This document shows positions 11,990-24,189 of a stretch of DNA of 64,000 nt, piece after piece. The stretch is taken from assembly GCA_964017125.1 (NCBI GenBank), contig OZ024903.1, positions 79,681,028 to 79,745,027 of the forward strand, given 5' to 3'. The DNA comes from Flabesymbios commensalis. Lineage: Eukaryota > Annelida > Polychaeta > Terebellida > Flabelligeridae. A program made the position numbers and the translations under genes. The notes beneath the pieces are model-generated. The model made no database searches, had not been told where the DNA came from, and saw nothing but the letters and a program-made list of their open reading frames with translations. How positions within the stretch are numbered: position 1 is the stretch's first letter; each line of letters starts with the position of its first letter.

Positions 11990-14065
11990 TCCCTTATAAC
12001 ATATACTAATCCGTTATAACGGTCTACTAATCATTTATAACGGTCTACTATTCCGTTATAACGGTCTAGTATTTCATAATAACTGTCTACTATTCCGTTA
12101 AACCGGTCTAGTCTTTCGTTATAACGGTGTACTATCCCGTTATAACGATATAATATTTAGTTATAACGGTCTACTATCTCGTTATAACGGTCTAGTAGTT
12201 CGTTATGACGGTCTAGTTTCACGTTATAACGGTCCAATAATTCCTTTATAACGGTCTACTAATCCGTTATAAAAGTTTACTAATCCATTAAAGAGGTCTA
12301 GTATTCCGTTATAACGGTCACGTTTTCCGTCATAACGGTCTACTATTCCGATATAACGGTCTACTATTTTGTTATAACGGTCTACTAATCCGTTATAACT
12401 GTCTACTATCCCGTTGTAACGGTATATTATTTTGTTTTGAAGGCCTGGATTACGCTATAACGGCCTACAAATCCTTTTTAACGGCTTCCTAATCCTTTTT
12501 AACGGTCTACTATCCCGTTATAACGGTCCAGTATTTCGGTATAACGGTCTACTATCCCGTTATAGCAGTCTAGTATTTCGTTATGACGGTCCGTCAAGTC
12601 TCCCGCTATAACAGTCTACTATACCATTATAACTGTATAGTATTTCGTTATAACGGTCTACTATCCCGTTATAACTGTCTAGTATTTCGTTATGACGGTC
12701 TAGTATCACGTTATATCGGTCTACTAATCCATTATAACGGTATACGCATCCGTTATAACGGTCTACTAGTCCGTTATAACGGTCTACTAATCTGTTATAA
12801 AGGTCTACTATTTCGTTATAATGGTAAAGTCTTCCGTTATAACGGTCTACTATCCGTTATAACGGTCTAGTATTTCGTCATAACGGTCTACTATTTCGTT
12901 ATAGCGGTGTTGTATTACGTTATGACGGTCAAGTCTTCCGTTATAACTGTCTACTAATCCGTTATAACTGTCTACTATCCCGTTACAACGGCCTACTAAT
13001 CCGTTATAACGGTCTACTAATCCGTTATACCTACTAATCCGTTATAACAGTCTACTAATTTGTTATAACGGTCTACTACTCCGTTAAAACGGTATCGTAT
13101 TTCGTTATAACGGTCTCGTATTTCGGTATAGCAGTCTACTAATCCGTTATAGCAGTCTACCAAATCGTTATAAAGGTGTAGTATTTTGTTATAACGGTCT
13201 ACTAATCCGTTATAACTGATTAATAGACCTTTAGGCATATAGCGGAATAGTAGACCCTTATAAATTTCCAAGGATAACAAGACAGACATGGATAATTTAA
13301 AGAGAAAAATCTATATCAGCCAAAACACGGTTATCTACGGAAGTGGATTTATTTTATAATCCGTTATAACGGTCTAGTATTTCGTTATAACGATCTACCA
13401 AATTTTTATAAGGTCTAGACGTTATAGCTGTCTATTATTCCGTGATTATGATCTTGTAGGTCGTTATAACGGTCTAGTATTTAGTTATGATCTTGATAAC
13501 GGTCTAGTATTTCGTCATAACGGTCTACTATTTCGCTATAACGGTTTATAGCAAAATAGTAAACTGTTATAACGAAATACTAGACCGTTATAAAAGGATA
13601 ATATACCGTTATAGCGGATTAGTAGACCGTTATAATGGATTAGTGGACAGCTATAACGGATTAGTAGACCACTATAACGAAACTCTAGACCGTTATAGCG
13701 AAATAATAGACCGTTATAGCAAAATAGTATTCCGTTGTAACGAAATACTAGCCAGTTATAACGGAACTAGACCGCTATAGTGCAATAATGAACCGTTATA
13801 GCGGAATATTAGACCGTTATAACGAAATGCTAGACAGGTATAGCGGGATAGTAAACTGTTATAACAGATTAGTAGACCGTTTTAATGGATGATTAGACCG
13901 TTATAACGAAATAATGTACCGTTATCACAAAATACTAGACCGTTATAACGGAATAGTAGACCACTTTAACGGAGCATTAGATCGTTATAACGGATTAGTA
14001 AACCGTTGTAACGAAATAATATATCGTTATAACGAAATACTAGACCGCTATAACGGAATAGTATA
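11990..14065. repeat. CCGTTATAACGGTCTACTA satellite, orientation switches inside
   Basis: Roughly 90 units of 21 to 24 bases surround the palindrome CCGTTATAACGG. From 11990 to about 13215 units read CCGTTATAACGGTCTACTA. A short inverted patch lies at 13217-13256, and flank-like DNA at 13260-13355. Forward units return until about 13545, and the inverse reading (TAGTAGACCGTTATAACGGA) runs to 14065. Period-21 stretches give apparent proteins with RYNGLLx heptads (12583-12870 +, 13017-13289 -); these are repeat read-through. Confidence 0.95.
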
Positions 14066-15214
14066 TGTGCAAAGTAGTTAATAATATATATCCTATTTGA
14101 TGGCTATGGGCGGTTTAGTCTAGTAATAATACAATTGTTGCCGATAAGTGGAGGAAAATCGCCATGTCCTAATAGAAAATAATGCAGTCTATTCAGTATG
14201 AATTGAATACAGAACGATGGAATAATCGGTTTTATATATATCATATCATATCAATATATATCAATTTAACGAGAAAATTTGGCAGCCATGACATCGATAT
14301 TTTGCCGAGCTTTCTGAGTAGCCTAGAAATTAATCCTAGTATCCTGTATGTTTAAAAAATAACCTGCAGATCTCCATATCGTGGAGAATTTGATTGTACA
14401 ATTTGCCTAATTTCTTATAAAGTTTGAGTTTTTGCAGCCACAATAAATTATAAAGTTGATTTTTGGCAGCTATTTTAAATTTCAGAGAAATTTGGATAAT
14501 TTCTGATTAAGGTTTTTGCGCTTACAAAATTTCAAAAAAATGACCGCTACTTTTTATTGCACCCACAAAAATTAAGTACCGCCTGATGCCTCACGCTTGA
14601 TAGATTCCGGCGCGACTAAAATCCCCCTTCTCCTACGGACGTGTGATAAAAACCGGCTCACCACTTCTATTAGGATAATAGGGTCACGCTAAGAATTTAT
14701 ATTTAATTCAATGTTCTAATCGAGCAGTTATAATCAGTATAAAATGCCGTCATTTTCTGAAAATTTATGTGGTATACTAATAACGTCCAGCTACCTGGAA
14801 CATTAGACTAGAGAGACTAGATAAAGATGATGGCATTAACGCCATACCCATGGCTCACATGGCTTACACTATGCATCTATGCCTATAGATAATGATGTGG
14901 TCCCGAATTAGAAGCCACTGCTTTGTTGACCAAACTTATTGAAGGAGACATGATTGCTACATGGATGCTAGTAAAGGTATAACCAATAGGCCTAAAACCA
15001 ATTACATTAAGGGAAATTACGATAATAAAACAGAGCTGTCTTTAAATTATCAGATATGGCTCACCTGTAAAACGGTAGGTTGATGTAGATAGATGTGATT
15101 CTAGAAAAATTGTATACATGTGCAACCACCAGACTGGAGCTCAGGCTCATTTAAGTGAAGACACGTTCGAAATAGAAATTGGAACAACTCTGAAGAAGAC
15201 ATGTGATCATGGTG
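14066..15214. other. No gene recognised; right flank of satellite
   Basis: AT-rich DNA without a persistent frame or an element I can name. It does not look like an inverted copy of 10931-11989, so the two sides of the satellite differ next to the array. Confidence 0.5.
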
Positions 15215-15910
15215 ACAGTTTTTCCCAGTTTGACCTTGAAATGACCTTTACATGACCTTCAAATTGCTTTCGGATGGTACTCCAGTAAAACACAACACCA
15301 CCCTATGTCAAATTTCATAAACCCAATTATCTATCAATATTTAGCTATGGGAGCCCAAACTAATCTTCAACAATGCTGCATGATTGTAATTTGGCCGCTC
15401 AACTGAATATTGAGGAAGGAGCGTGATAAGTGGAAGATAGCCTTCTTCCCAAAGGTTGATACTGCCCCTAATGTACTCAAATGTGTGTGGAAAATACATA
15501 GGACAAAGAATATGTCAAAACCAGTCTCTTGTAATAAATGACTCCACAACCACAGTGTGGGAATTGATAAAAAAAGTGGAAATTTTAACTATTTCCGCCA
15601 GTTTGCCCTTTAAATGACCTTGATGTGATCTTGACATGACCTTGGTGTTATGTTTATGATTCAGAACAGTCTCGTCGAGTAGTTGATACACGTTTGGGAC
15701 ACATAAACAAAGCATAGACATTGTAATATACAATTTTCACTACTTTTTGGCTTTGCCAGTGAATATTTTTACCTTTCGAGGTCAATGACCTCTAGAGGTC
15801 ATCAGAGGTCAAATCCAGTTTACCTCCACATCTAAAAATAACCCTTAGGATATGTTCTACAAGTGGTAGAAATTTCATGCTTTAATCATAAAATGCACAA
15901 TAGGTTACCT
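15215..15910 (-). repeat. Dispersed repeat Q, inverted copy
   Basis: On the minus strand it repeats most of the 815-base Q unit: ATTGTGCATTTTATGATTAA, then TGACCTCTAGAGGTCATTGA, then ATAAACATAACACCAAGGTC, then AAGGTCATTTCAAGGTCAAA, in the same order as at 9938-10640. It therefore faces the + strand copies across 4.3 kb. Confidence 0.8.
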
Positions 15911-17953
15911 ATCTACTAAACTATGTTGCCAAGACAATTTAAGTCTTATTTAAGTCTTATATTTAATAATTTGGTAAATGCAGCACATCGAATGGTCTTA
16001 GAACAGATTTTTGCGCTATATAAGCTTTTATTTATTATTTATTAATAATAATTATAGAAAGTTATATTAGAACTGTTATATCAATAGTTGAGCTAGTGGT
16101 CTATAGGAGCCAAAAGGTTAAACAAAGACGCTTTTGAATTTCCACCAGCTGACAAAAATAACATTCGGCGTGCAACAATCATTTAATTACTCATATACAA
16201 GGTCTATGTGTGTTTAATACAGATAGGCCTATAGCGTATAAATATAATTATACTGAAATAGGAACAAATTAATTCAAGCGTTACAAACAAACAGATGGTC
16301 ATATTTATAACATATTCATAATTCTAGAAGATAATTCGCTAGACTGTTTTTGTCAACTTGACTTGTCATAAATGAGAGGCCCTAGCGTTCATATAGTGAA
16401 ACAAAGCATAACAATTCCGTCATGATTTTCTCTATTAGTTTCGCATATTTAACGGAGTAATTACTGGTAATTATCAGATGTATTTTTACGCGAGGAAGTA
16501 TGAATTATATCCAGTTAACTTACTGTAAGTTACATACGGCTAACCACTGCTGATCGATTTCCCGTTCACAGATGCAATGGCCTGATCATCCTAAACAAAC
16601 GATACTATCACACTAGGAACTTAACTCTTCCTTTACCAATTTCGCATTTATGCGAAACTACCTTCCTTTACCAAATTCGCATTTATGCGAAATTCACATG
16701 TGTATATGCATTAATTGCAAAGGATATATTTTATTACATGTGTGGTTGAAAATCGCTAACCAGAATGGTCAGTGACATGGACGCAATTTTCTCTTGCATT
16801 TTTAATGTGTGCGATATAATGGCTTGAATTTGTGATTGTGAGGTAAGACAGTGCCCGACAGGCCTATGCCTTAGTCTTAGAGGAAGCCTTTGAGAAATCA
16901 AAATTTTGCGGGATGTGGATGCTTTTGGACCCCCGTAAAGCGTCCTTTGACATGTTCTACCCCCCTCCGCCCCCTTAATGAAAATCCAATAAAATCCGCC
17001 TCTGACACACCAATCAGTTAGGCTTCCAAAAATGCTCGGCATAACCAATATGTGCAAACACTTGCATAGTCTTGGCCTATTGTAGATTTGATACCAGATA
17101 TTTTATATAAAAACACTCTACCTGTGCTACCATGCTTGCATAGAAACATTCTTTCATCCTCTTTTTACTCTCTTTAAAAAGTCCTAGTCGGTCAATAACT
17201 ATTTGTATTTAATGGTTTTGGTAGTCTAGCGCAAAAATAACACGTCTGTTCAATATGCCAGTGGTATATAAATTCAGCTTCTAGACCCTCCCTCCACCCT
17301 CCCCTAAATATATGCCTGCATCACCTTTCCCAAAAAGTAGCCTGAACCCAAAAGACCAGGATGTACCCCATGTGCAGCAGACAGAGATGACAACAAACAT
17401 TGCCCAACTTTGGATGAGATGTTTTTTTATTTTCTCACTTTACAGCCAGTAACCACACCGAGTTCAATAATCGTCTGAAAATAAAATCGCCCCATTATAC
17501 AAAGTAAGTGAATATGTAAAAAAAATCGACCAAAAACGGTAAATATCGATATGAGAGCGAAAAAGCATCCACCACGGTGAAGGTGAATTTGGGTTTTTTA
17601 TAGTGCACAAACATGCAAAATTTAAACACTAAAATCGTCTAAAAAGCACCGCCCTGAACCCTTGCGTGATCGTCTTAAAGGAAACAATCTCAAAACGAGC
17701 TTAAAAAGGCCGTCATGCACTTTTTTTTTTCATTTTTGTAATCAGCAGCTGCTATTGCTAGCAGAGCCGTTGCCTGGCTAAAGTCACCTGAAAGTGTCAG
17801 GGACTGGTTCAGGGCTAACCGCAACAGGTAGTGTTAATCGAACTTGAGAAAAAGACGACCCACAGAGAGACCGCCACTCCCCCCCCCCCCGTCCAATCCG
17901 CACCAGACCATCACGGTCACTAAGTCGGCAAAATGTTGATAATCATGCAGATG
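15911..17953. other. No gene recognised; paired hairpins at 16629-16694
   Basis: Two tandem units of about 36 bases each contain the palindrome TTCGCATTTATGCGAA preceded by CCTTTACCAA. The remainder is AT-rich. A T run near 17720 and a C run at 17879-17890 are simple repeats. The 16734-17057 minus frame has no recognised domain. Confidence 0.5.
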
Positions 17954-19078
17954 AGATTGTGAGACAGTAAATACCAGAAGAAGACAAGAAGACATGATAG
18001 GACAGCACTTCGACCCACCACACCCCATTAGACCACTGCAAGCAGCTATCCACAGAATAGGATGGAGCACAGCCACCACGCCCCCCCCCCCCTGCCACCC
18101 CCTCGGCGAAACCATCCTTCCACAATTCATTTAAATCTTTGTGCATCCTGTTGTATTTCATTTGATTGATTCTGTTTTCCAGTTGCTCAGAAGATTGACT
18201 CTCTTGTTTTGCTCTCATATTTGTACCGTCATAAGACCTGTCAAGCGATCCCAGGTCAAGTTTTAATTACATTAAAATTACACTGCAATTTTCTAATATC
18301 TTAATTTGCTGTTGTCTTTTGATTTGTTGACTCTTGAATTTTGTTCATCTCGCATGCTAATTTATACTATCCATAGCATGAGACCTGTCAAATGATCCCA
18401 GGTCGAGTTTAATTACAGATTAGATTGTGAGACAGTACATACCAGAAGAAGACAAGAAGACATGATAGGACAGCACTTCGACCCACCCCACCCCATTAGA
18501 CCGCTGCAAGCAGCTATCCACAGAATAGGATGGAGTACAGCCACCACGCCCCCCCCCCCCGCCACCCCTCGGCGAAACCATCCTTCCACATTTCACTCTA
18601 ATCTCTGTGCATCCTGTTGTTTAATCTTTGTGCATCCTGTTGTATTTCAGATGATCGACGCTGTTGTTTTGCTCTCACATTTGTAGGCCTACTAGCCTAA
18701 GATCTGTCAAGTGATTCCAGGTCGAGATTTAATTACATTAAAATTACACTAAAATTTTAATCCTGTTGTATCTCATTTGATTAACTCTGTTGTTCAATTG
18801 CTCAGATGATTTACTCTGTTGTTTTTGCTCCCATATTTGTACTATCATAAGACCTGTCAAATGATCCCAGGTCAAATTTTAATTACATTAAAATCTGTTG
18901 CTCAGCTGCTCAGATGGTTGACTCCGTTGTCTTAGCTCTCATATTTTTATTATCATAAGACCTGTCAAATGATCCCAGGTCAAGTTTAATTACAGATTAG
19001 GTTGTGAGACAGAACATACCAGAAGAAGACAAGAAGACATGATAGGACAGCACTTCGACTCACACCACCCCATTAGAC
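17954..19078 (+). repeat. Tandem duplication, 2.2 units of about 470-575 bases
   Basis: The segment GTGAGACAGTA...ACCAGAAGAAGACAAGAAG with CAGCACTTCGACCCACC and CTGCAAGCAGCTATCCACAG starts at 17954, 18421 and 18997. Within each unit AAGACCTGTCAAATGATCCC recurs (about five copies in all). The third unit stops at CCCATTAGACCG, where a GTTT tract begins; the other two continue with CTGCAAGC, so the junction records an insertion. Confidence 0.85.
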
Positions 19079-19635
19079 CGTTTGTTTGTTTGTTTGTTTG
19101 TTTGTTTAGGTTAGCTAGCCCGCATGCAGGCTGCCCGGGCCTTCCGATAATTATCGATCGATCACAATCCCGCCTTTAGTCCAGTTGCTTTTTACTCGGA
19201 GCTGTGTATCACTAAGCCGGTGGGCCACTTCAAGAGCCGAATTCAGTGCTCACAGACTTCCTTTGTACATCCACGGCAGCTAAAGCAACCATAGAACCCA
19301 ATGGTGATCATGTGCATAGATGACGAGACTTTCCGCTTAAGACACCTTCTCATATACACAGGTTCCACACTGGAGAACTGGCGGAAGGATCAGCCCAACA
19401 GTCCACAGGTCCGTCTCAGGTGGCAGTCAGGCAGTTAGGCAGTCGAACTTCATCATAAGCAAAACGGCATGGGGATGAATGAATAGGAACCAACAAGTGT
19501 CTGCCAGAATAGATTCACCATAGCGGTATGACAAGGCTTGAAGGAAATCACCATGCATACATCTCAAGACCGGCCATGATGAAGAAAACGGAAATCGTTG
19601 CAATCCACCGTTCCAAGGTCAGGAGGAGTCAAATG
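19079..19635 (-). mobile_element. Retroposon-like insertion with AAAC tail (minus strand)
   Basis: About seven GTTT units (19079-19107) are followed by GTTAGCTAGCCCGCATGCAG and GCTGCCCGGGCCTTCCGA. Read on the minus strand this is a GC-rich hairpin followed by an (AAAC)n tail, typical of SINE or LINE 3' ends. Heads of the same type lie at 19780 and 27085. The far end is uncertain. Confidence 0.55.
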
Positions 19636-19870
19636 AATGAATGAATGAATCAGTCAGCTAGACAGTAGCTGTCTTCTGCAAGCCGTGGGCGCCATACGAC
19701 CTGCTTTGGCAGTGCATCGTACAACCAGCCACAGCCTACCATCAGGATCCAATTGACTTTCAGCTGTGGTAGCTGTCTGTTGTTTGTTTGTTCGTTTGGG
19801 ATAGCTAGCCCTCAAGTGGGGCTGCCCGGGCCTTTCGACTTTGTCAATCGCTCACTAACTCCCGGCAAGG
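19636..19870 (+). repeat. GAAT tract, AAGCCGTGGGCGCC block copy C, and second GTTT head
   Basis: GAATGAATGAATGAATCAGT is followed by the AAGCCGTGGGCGCCATAC block. The block breaks off at CTTTCAGCTGTGG and runs into GTTTGTTTGTTCGTTTGGG and GATAGCTAGCCCTCAAGTGG. This is a mosaic of the same modules seen near 1 kb and 25-27 kb. Confidence 0.65.
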
Positions 19871-20129
19871 ATCAATGTATCTCTTAGAACCCATGAGTGC
19901 CGAGCCGATTGCCTCACTTTACGAATCTGCCGACCAGCCACTCCCCTCATCCTCTGCTTCTCCTCAGTGCATCTCTAGACTCAACTTCGAAGAGTCTCTG
20001 ATCGCTGTGGTGATGCTGATGATGCCGGGAAGCAGTGATCTAACCAAGACGAGTGACCGCGTCTTCTCGCACTCAACAAGCCCGCATTGATCCGCTGCCA
20101 AGCGGAGCAGCCCAATTAAAGCATATCGG

Positions 20130-20770
20130 CGACGGACTGTCTGTCTGTTTCCAGACCTCTCAAGTCTGTTGCCAGACTCGGCGACGGCGGAACCGACTTT
20201 TGTTGATCTGTCATCACATCACTGATTGCAACAAAGGAGGTGAGTATCCGCGTCCATGGTTTGCGACTGCCTCAGACTTGCTATGGTATGCTGCATGTTA
20301 TGAACACACATACTCATCGCCCTATCCACAGTGTGACAGTGGTTTTGACTGTTGCCAGACGGTCTGTTTGACTGTTGCCAGACCCTCAGTCGTAGAGTCT
20401 GCTCTGAGAAAAAGGCCGATGACAGAGCCACCCTTTATTTGTCTGTTTTCAGACCGACTGTTTGTCTGTTGCCAGACGCTTAGTGTCTGTTGCCAGACTC
20501 GGCGATGGAGGAGCCAACCCTTTGTTTGTCTGTTGTTACTTGTCAAACTGATCACGAAAAGGGAGGTGAATATATGTGCCCAAAGTTTGCGACTGCCGCG
20601 GACTAGCCATGGTATGCTGCATGTCATGGACACCCATATCCATCACCGTAATAATGTAACAGTGGTTATGCCTCACCCCCATGTTAAAATTAAGCAGAGG
20701 GTTTTGAAGGGTGAGAGCCATATGTTCAAGTTGAAGGAAGGGGCTGAGGGACAAGAGCCATTTGAGTGTA
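20130..20770 (+). repeat. CTGTTGCCAGACTCGGCGA tandem repeat, interrupted by the LINE
   Basis: Two units of about 310 bases share CTGTTGCCAGACTCGGCGA, then GGAGGTGAATAT, then TTTGCGACTGCC and ATGGTATGCTGCATG. The last part (AGAGCCATATGTTCAAGTTG) has a counterpart at 24790-24815, and the CTGTTGCCAGAC motifs return at 24900-24960, so the LINE lies within this repeat. The long open frame 20053-21084 is a fusion of this repeat with the LINE and is not a host protein. Confidence 0.75.
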
Positions 20771-20814
20771 AGGGAGGTGTTCGTCAGACACAATCGAGAG
20801 TCATGAACAACGAA

Positions 20815-21084
20815 ACAAATCTGAGAGGAGCGGAAGGATTTCATAACAAAATATTTCTTAATGAGGACCTAACTCGTCTTCGTGCTCTATTATTCCATAT
20901 GGTCAGAAAGAGTGGGAAAGTGACTCGCGCAAGTACAAAGAATGGTCGAATATACTGCAATATTCCCGGCAAAGAACACCCAGTGATATTGGACTCACCA
21001 GATGATCTGTGCCGCCTAGACTATGAAGAACTACTGTATAAGGAACTAGGGCTCGCTTATTATCAATTACCCGAAACTGTATAA
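20815..21084 (+). pseudogene. LINE ORF1 C-terminal fragment
   Basis: The last 90 or so residues of the frame ending at 21084 read KIFLNEDLTRLRALLFHMVR, then TRASTKNGRIYCNIPG. This resembles the C-terminal INEDLT...LL..AR...W...G.I domain found in ORF1 proteins of Jockey/CR1-group LINEs. The N-terminal part expected of a complete ORF1 is missing and replaced by the flanking repeat, so the element is 5'-truncated. The endonuclease frame starts about 70 bases downstream. Confidence 0.6.
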
Positions 21085-21149
21085 ATTGTTTTTCACTTAA
21101 TGTATATATATAATGTGTGTATTTAAAAAATCGCAATGTCTATTGAAAC

Positions 21150-24100
21150 TGACATAATTTTTATTAGGAAGCATAGGAGGTCTTCGAAATAACTCATTAA
21201 ATCATATTCTTCATGCCAATACTTTCGAAAATAATGAAAATCTTGATTATGAAATTACCACAATAAAACACTCTCCATATGTGGATCATTTAGAATTTTC
21301 AAAATCATTAAAAGAGAAGCAGGACGAATTTTGTATTTTAAGCCTGAATATACAATCTTTAAATGCAAAAATTGATGAACTGGTCATTCTGCTCCACAGT
21401 CTAACAAATTGTAAATTCAGCGCAATCTGCATACAGGAAACGTGGCTAACAGACAAATCAGATTTATCATTATTTAAAATTGATGGTTATAATGTTATCT
21501 CACAAAGTAAAATATGTAGTGCACATGGTGGTCTAGCCATATATTTGAACAACAAATTAAACTATAAACATTTAAATCTCAATGAAAATTCTGATATTTT
21601 TGAAGCACAATTTATCGAAATTTCTGGTTCTGACATTAACAAACCCGTCATTATAGGTAATATGTACAGACCACCACGTGATGTTAATAAAAGATTTAGA
21701 TGTTTATACAAGAAATTGAGCCAATACTAAAAGAGCTAGAGAAAAGCAATACCGAATCGATTCTCACCGGAGATCTGAACATAAATCTACTTAAAATAAA
21801 TGACAAACCTATATTTAATGAATTTCTTGACACTGTAATATCGCACAGTTTCTACCCCAAGATTACATTACCTACAAAATTAACCACGCAAAGAGGCACA
21901 TTACTCGACATTTTTTACTGCAAACTGTCCAATGCCACAGCAGATATGAAAACAAGCATTCTCGTAAGCGAAATATCAGACCATTTCCCCTACTTTTTTC
22001 TCTAAATGTAAAAAGAAAGAAAGAAAAAACACATAATAAAAGAAAACGATTACGTAGCAATTCCCAAGCTATCGCCCTTAGACATCATTAACATAAAGAA
22101 AAAACTAAGTGAAGATAAAATTTTTGAACTATTGACAAATTATCCCACAGCTGACCCAAATATAAATTATAATATTATAGATGAATCAATAACCAGAACA
22201 ATAAATATGTTTTCAAAATCAAAACCAGCCAAATTTAATAAACGCAAACATAAAATGTCTAACTGGATAACAAAGGGAATAATTCGATCAATAAACATTA
22301 GAAATGTTATGTACCGGAAATTAAGAGCAACTAATTCAGATTCTGAACATTACCACACCCGAAAAACTAATTTTAGAACTTCTAACGTCATTTTAAAGAG
22401 AAGTATCTACATTGCCAAAAAACAATATTACCAATCATGTTTTGACAAATATAAGAATGATATGGAGCAAACGTGGTCAACAATTAATACCATTTTAAAT
22501 AGAAATAATAAAAAACGCAAATTACCTGAGAATTTTTACTTAAATGGACTATTAACAAACAACACAAAGAATATTGTAAACAGCTTTAATGAATACTTTT
22601 GCAATATAGGTCCTAAATTAGCGTCTTCGATTAAATCGAACCCGAACAAATCCTACAAACATTATCTGAAACATCCCACCAATAGTAGGCTCCGATTTAA
22701 GCCAGTAGACAGTACTGCAATCACAAAAATAATAAACGAGCTTAATCCTAGACACAGCACCGGCCCAGATGGATTATCCACCAAACTACTACAACAAATT
22801 AAAGAACCACTTATAGAATCCTTAACTATCACTATCAACCAATCCTTAAGTACAGGCATATTTCCAGAAAAATTAAAAGTTGCCAAAGTAATCCCAATCT
22901 TTAAAAAAGATGATCTTTTACTCATAGAAATTTATCGCCTTATTTCTATCTCACCTTCAATTTCTAAAATTTTTGAAAAAGTTATAATGTAACCAATTGA
23001 ACGATTACTTTGATGTGAACAAGTTATTCCATAGCAGTCAATACGGCTTCAGAAATCAGAAAGCAACATTCGACCGAATTGGCTGCTATGGAATTAGTTG
23101 ATAGAGCAACACAAGAGATGGATAGAGGCGAAATTCCCTTTGGCATTTTTTTGGACCTTTCCAAAGCTTTGACACGTTGAATCACTCTATACTTTTAGAT
23201 AAATTAAACTATTATGGAATTAAAAATTGTTCATTGCAGCTTATAAAAAGTTATCTTGCTAATCGATCACAATATGTAGAACACAACGGTATTAAATCAG
23301 ATTACAGCCCAATCTCCATAGGAGTGCCGCAAGGCTTAATCATGGGACCATTACTTTTCAAAATTTACCTAAACGACATTCCCCTCCACAGTAAAATATT
23401 TAAATTTATAATCTACGCGGACGACACTACTTTGTTATCTAACCTTGGCGAATTTAAAAAAGAAAATGGAGATGAAATGTTAAATGCTGAACTGTCAAAA
23501 ATAAATATGTGGTTTCAACTAAAAACAACCAAAACACAACCACTAAACACAACCAAATCAAAAGTTATGGTCTTCAGAAAACCACAAAAAAAAAATTAAA
23601 ATACCAGTCATCAAAATTAACCAAAAAGAATTATAATACGTTGAAACCTTTAATTTTCTCGGTGTAAATTTAGACACAAATATTAGTTGGAAATCTCACT
23701 TAAGTAAAGTATCTAATAAAATAGTAAGAATTATAGGTATAATGAATAAGCTGAAATTCATCCTCCCACAAAATATCCTTTCTTATATATATAACTCTTT
23801 GATAATGCCACACATAAATTACTGCAAATAAACGGATTTTTAAATTATAGAAAAAAGCAGTGCGAATCATATATAAAGAACGTCGCCTCTCTCATACAGA
23901 TCCAATATTTAAGAATCTAAATCTTTTGAAAATTAATGATATATACCGCCTTCAATTGCTAAAACTGTACTTTAAATGTAAACAAAACCTTCTTCCTGTC
24001 TACTTTGATTCATTTGATCTGCCACCTAACTATAGAGTTCATCAACATAACACACAAAATATAAATAAAATACACGAGCCTTATGTAAGACATGATTTTG

Positions 24101-24189
24101 CCAAGACATGCAGCCGTTATGAACTGCCTATTCTTGTTAACAAAACATCACCATCTATCATAGAAAAAGTAAAACACTCACAGCTTTAA
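21150..24189 (+). pseudogene. LINE ORF2 pseudogene: AP endonuclease and reverse transcriptase
   Basis: The endonuclease is clear in 21150-21730 (ILSLNIQSLNAKIDELV, CIQETWL, NMYRPPR) and 21700-22005 (ILTGDLNINLL, EISDHFP). The reverse transcriptase follows in 22132-22992 (INELNPRHSTGPDGLSTKLL, KLKVAKVIPIFKK) and 23177-23599 (SIGVPQGLIMGPLLFKIYLN, IYADDTTLL). The C-terminal part lies in 23860-24189. The reading frame changes near 21.70, 22.01, 23.00, 23.17, 23.60 and 23.84 kb, so it is non-functional. Domain order and motifs place it in the Jockey superfamily (L2/CR1/Crack/Daphne group); the clade is not settled. Confidence 0.9.

Noticed and set aside
12583-13289. Frames with RYNGLLx heptads, looking like a repeat protein
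   Set aside because: They arise from 21-base satellite units and occur on both strands; the period drifts and the frame breaks.
11990-14065. Regular palindromic repeats resembling a CRISPR array
   Set aside because: There are no unique spacers of constant length, units are 21-24 bases, no cas genes are near, and the genome is animal-like.
20053-21084. 343-codon open frame, longest in the window
   Set aside because: Its first two thirds read a CTGTTGCCAGAC repeat and its last third a LINE ORF1 tail; it is a junction product and not a host gene.
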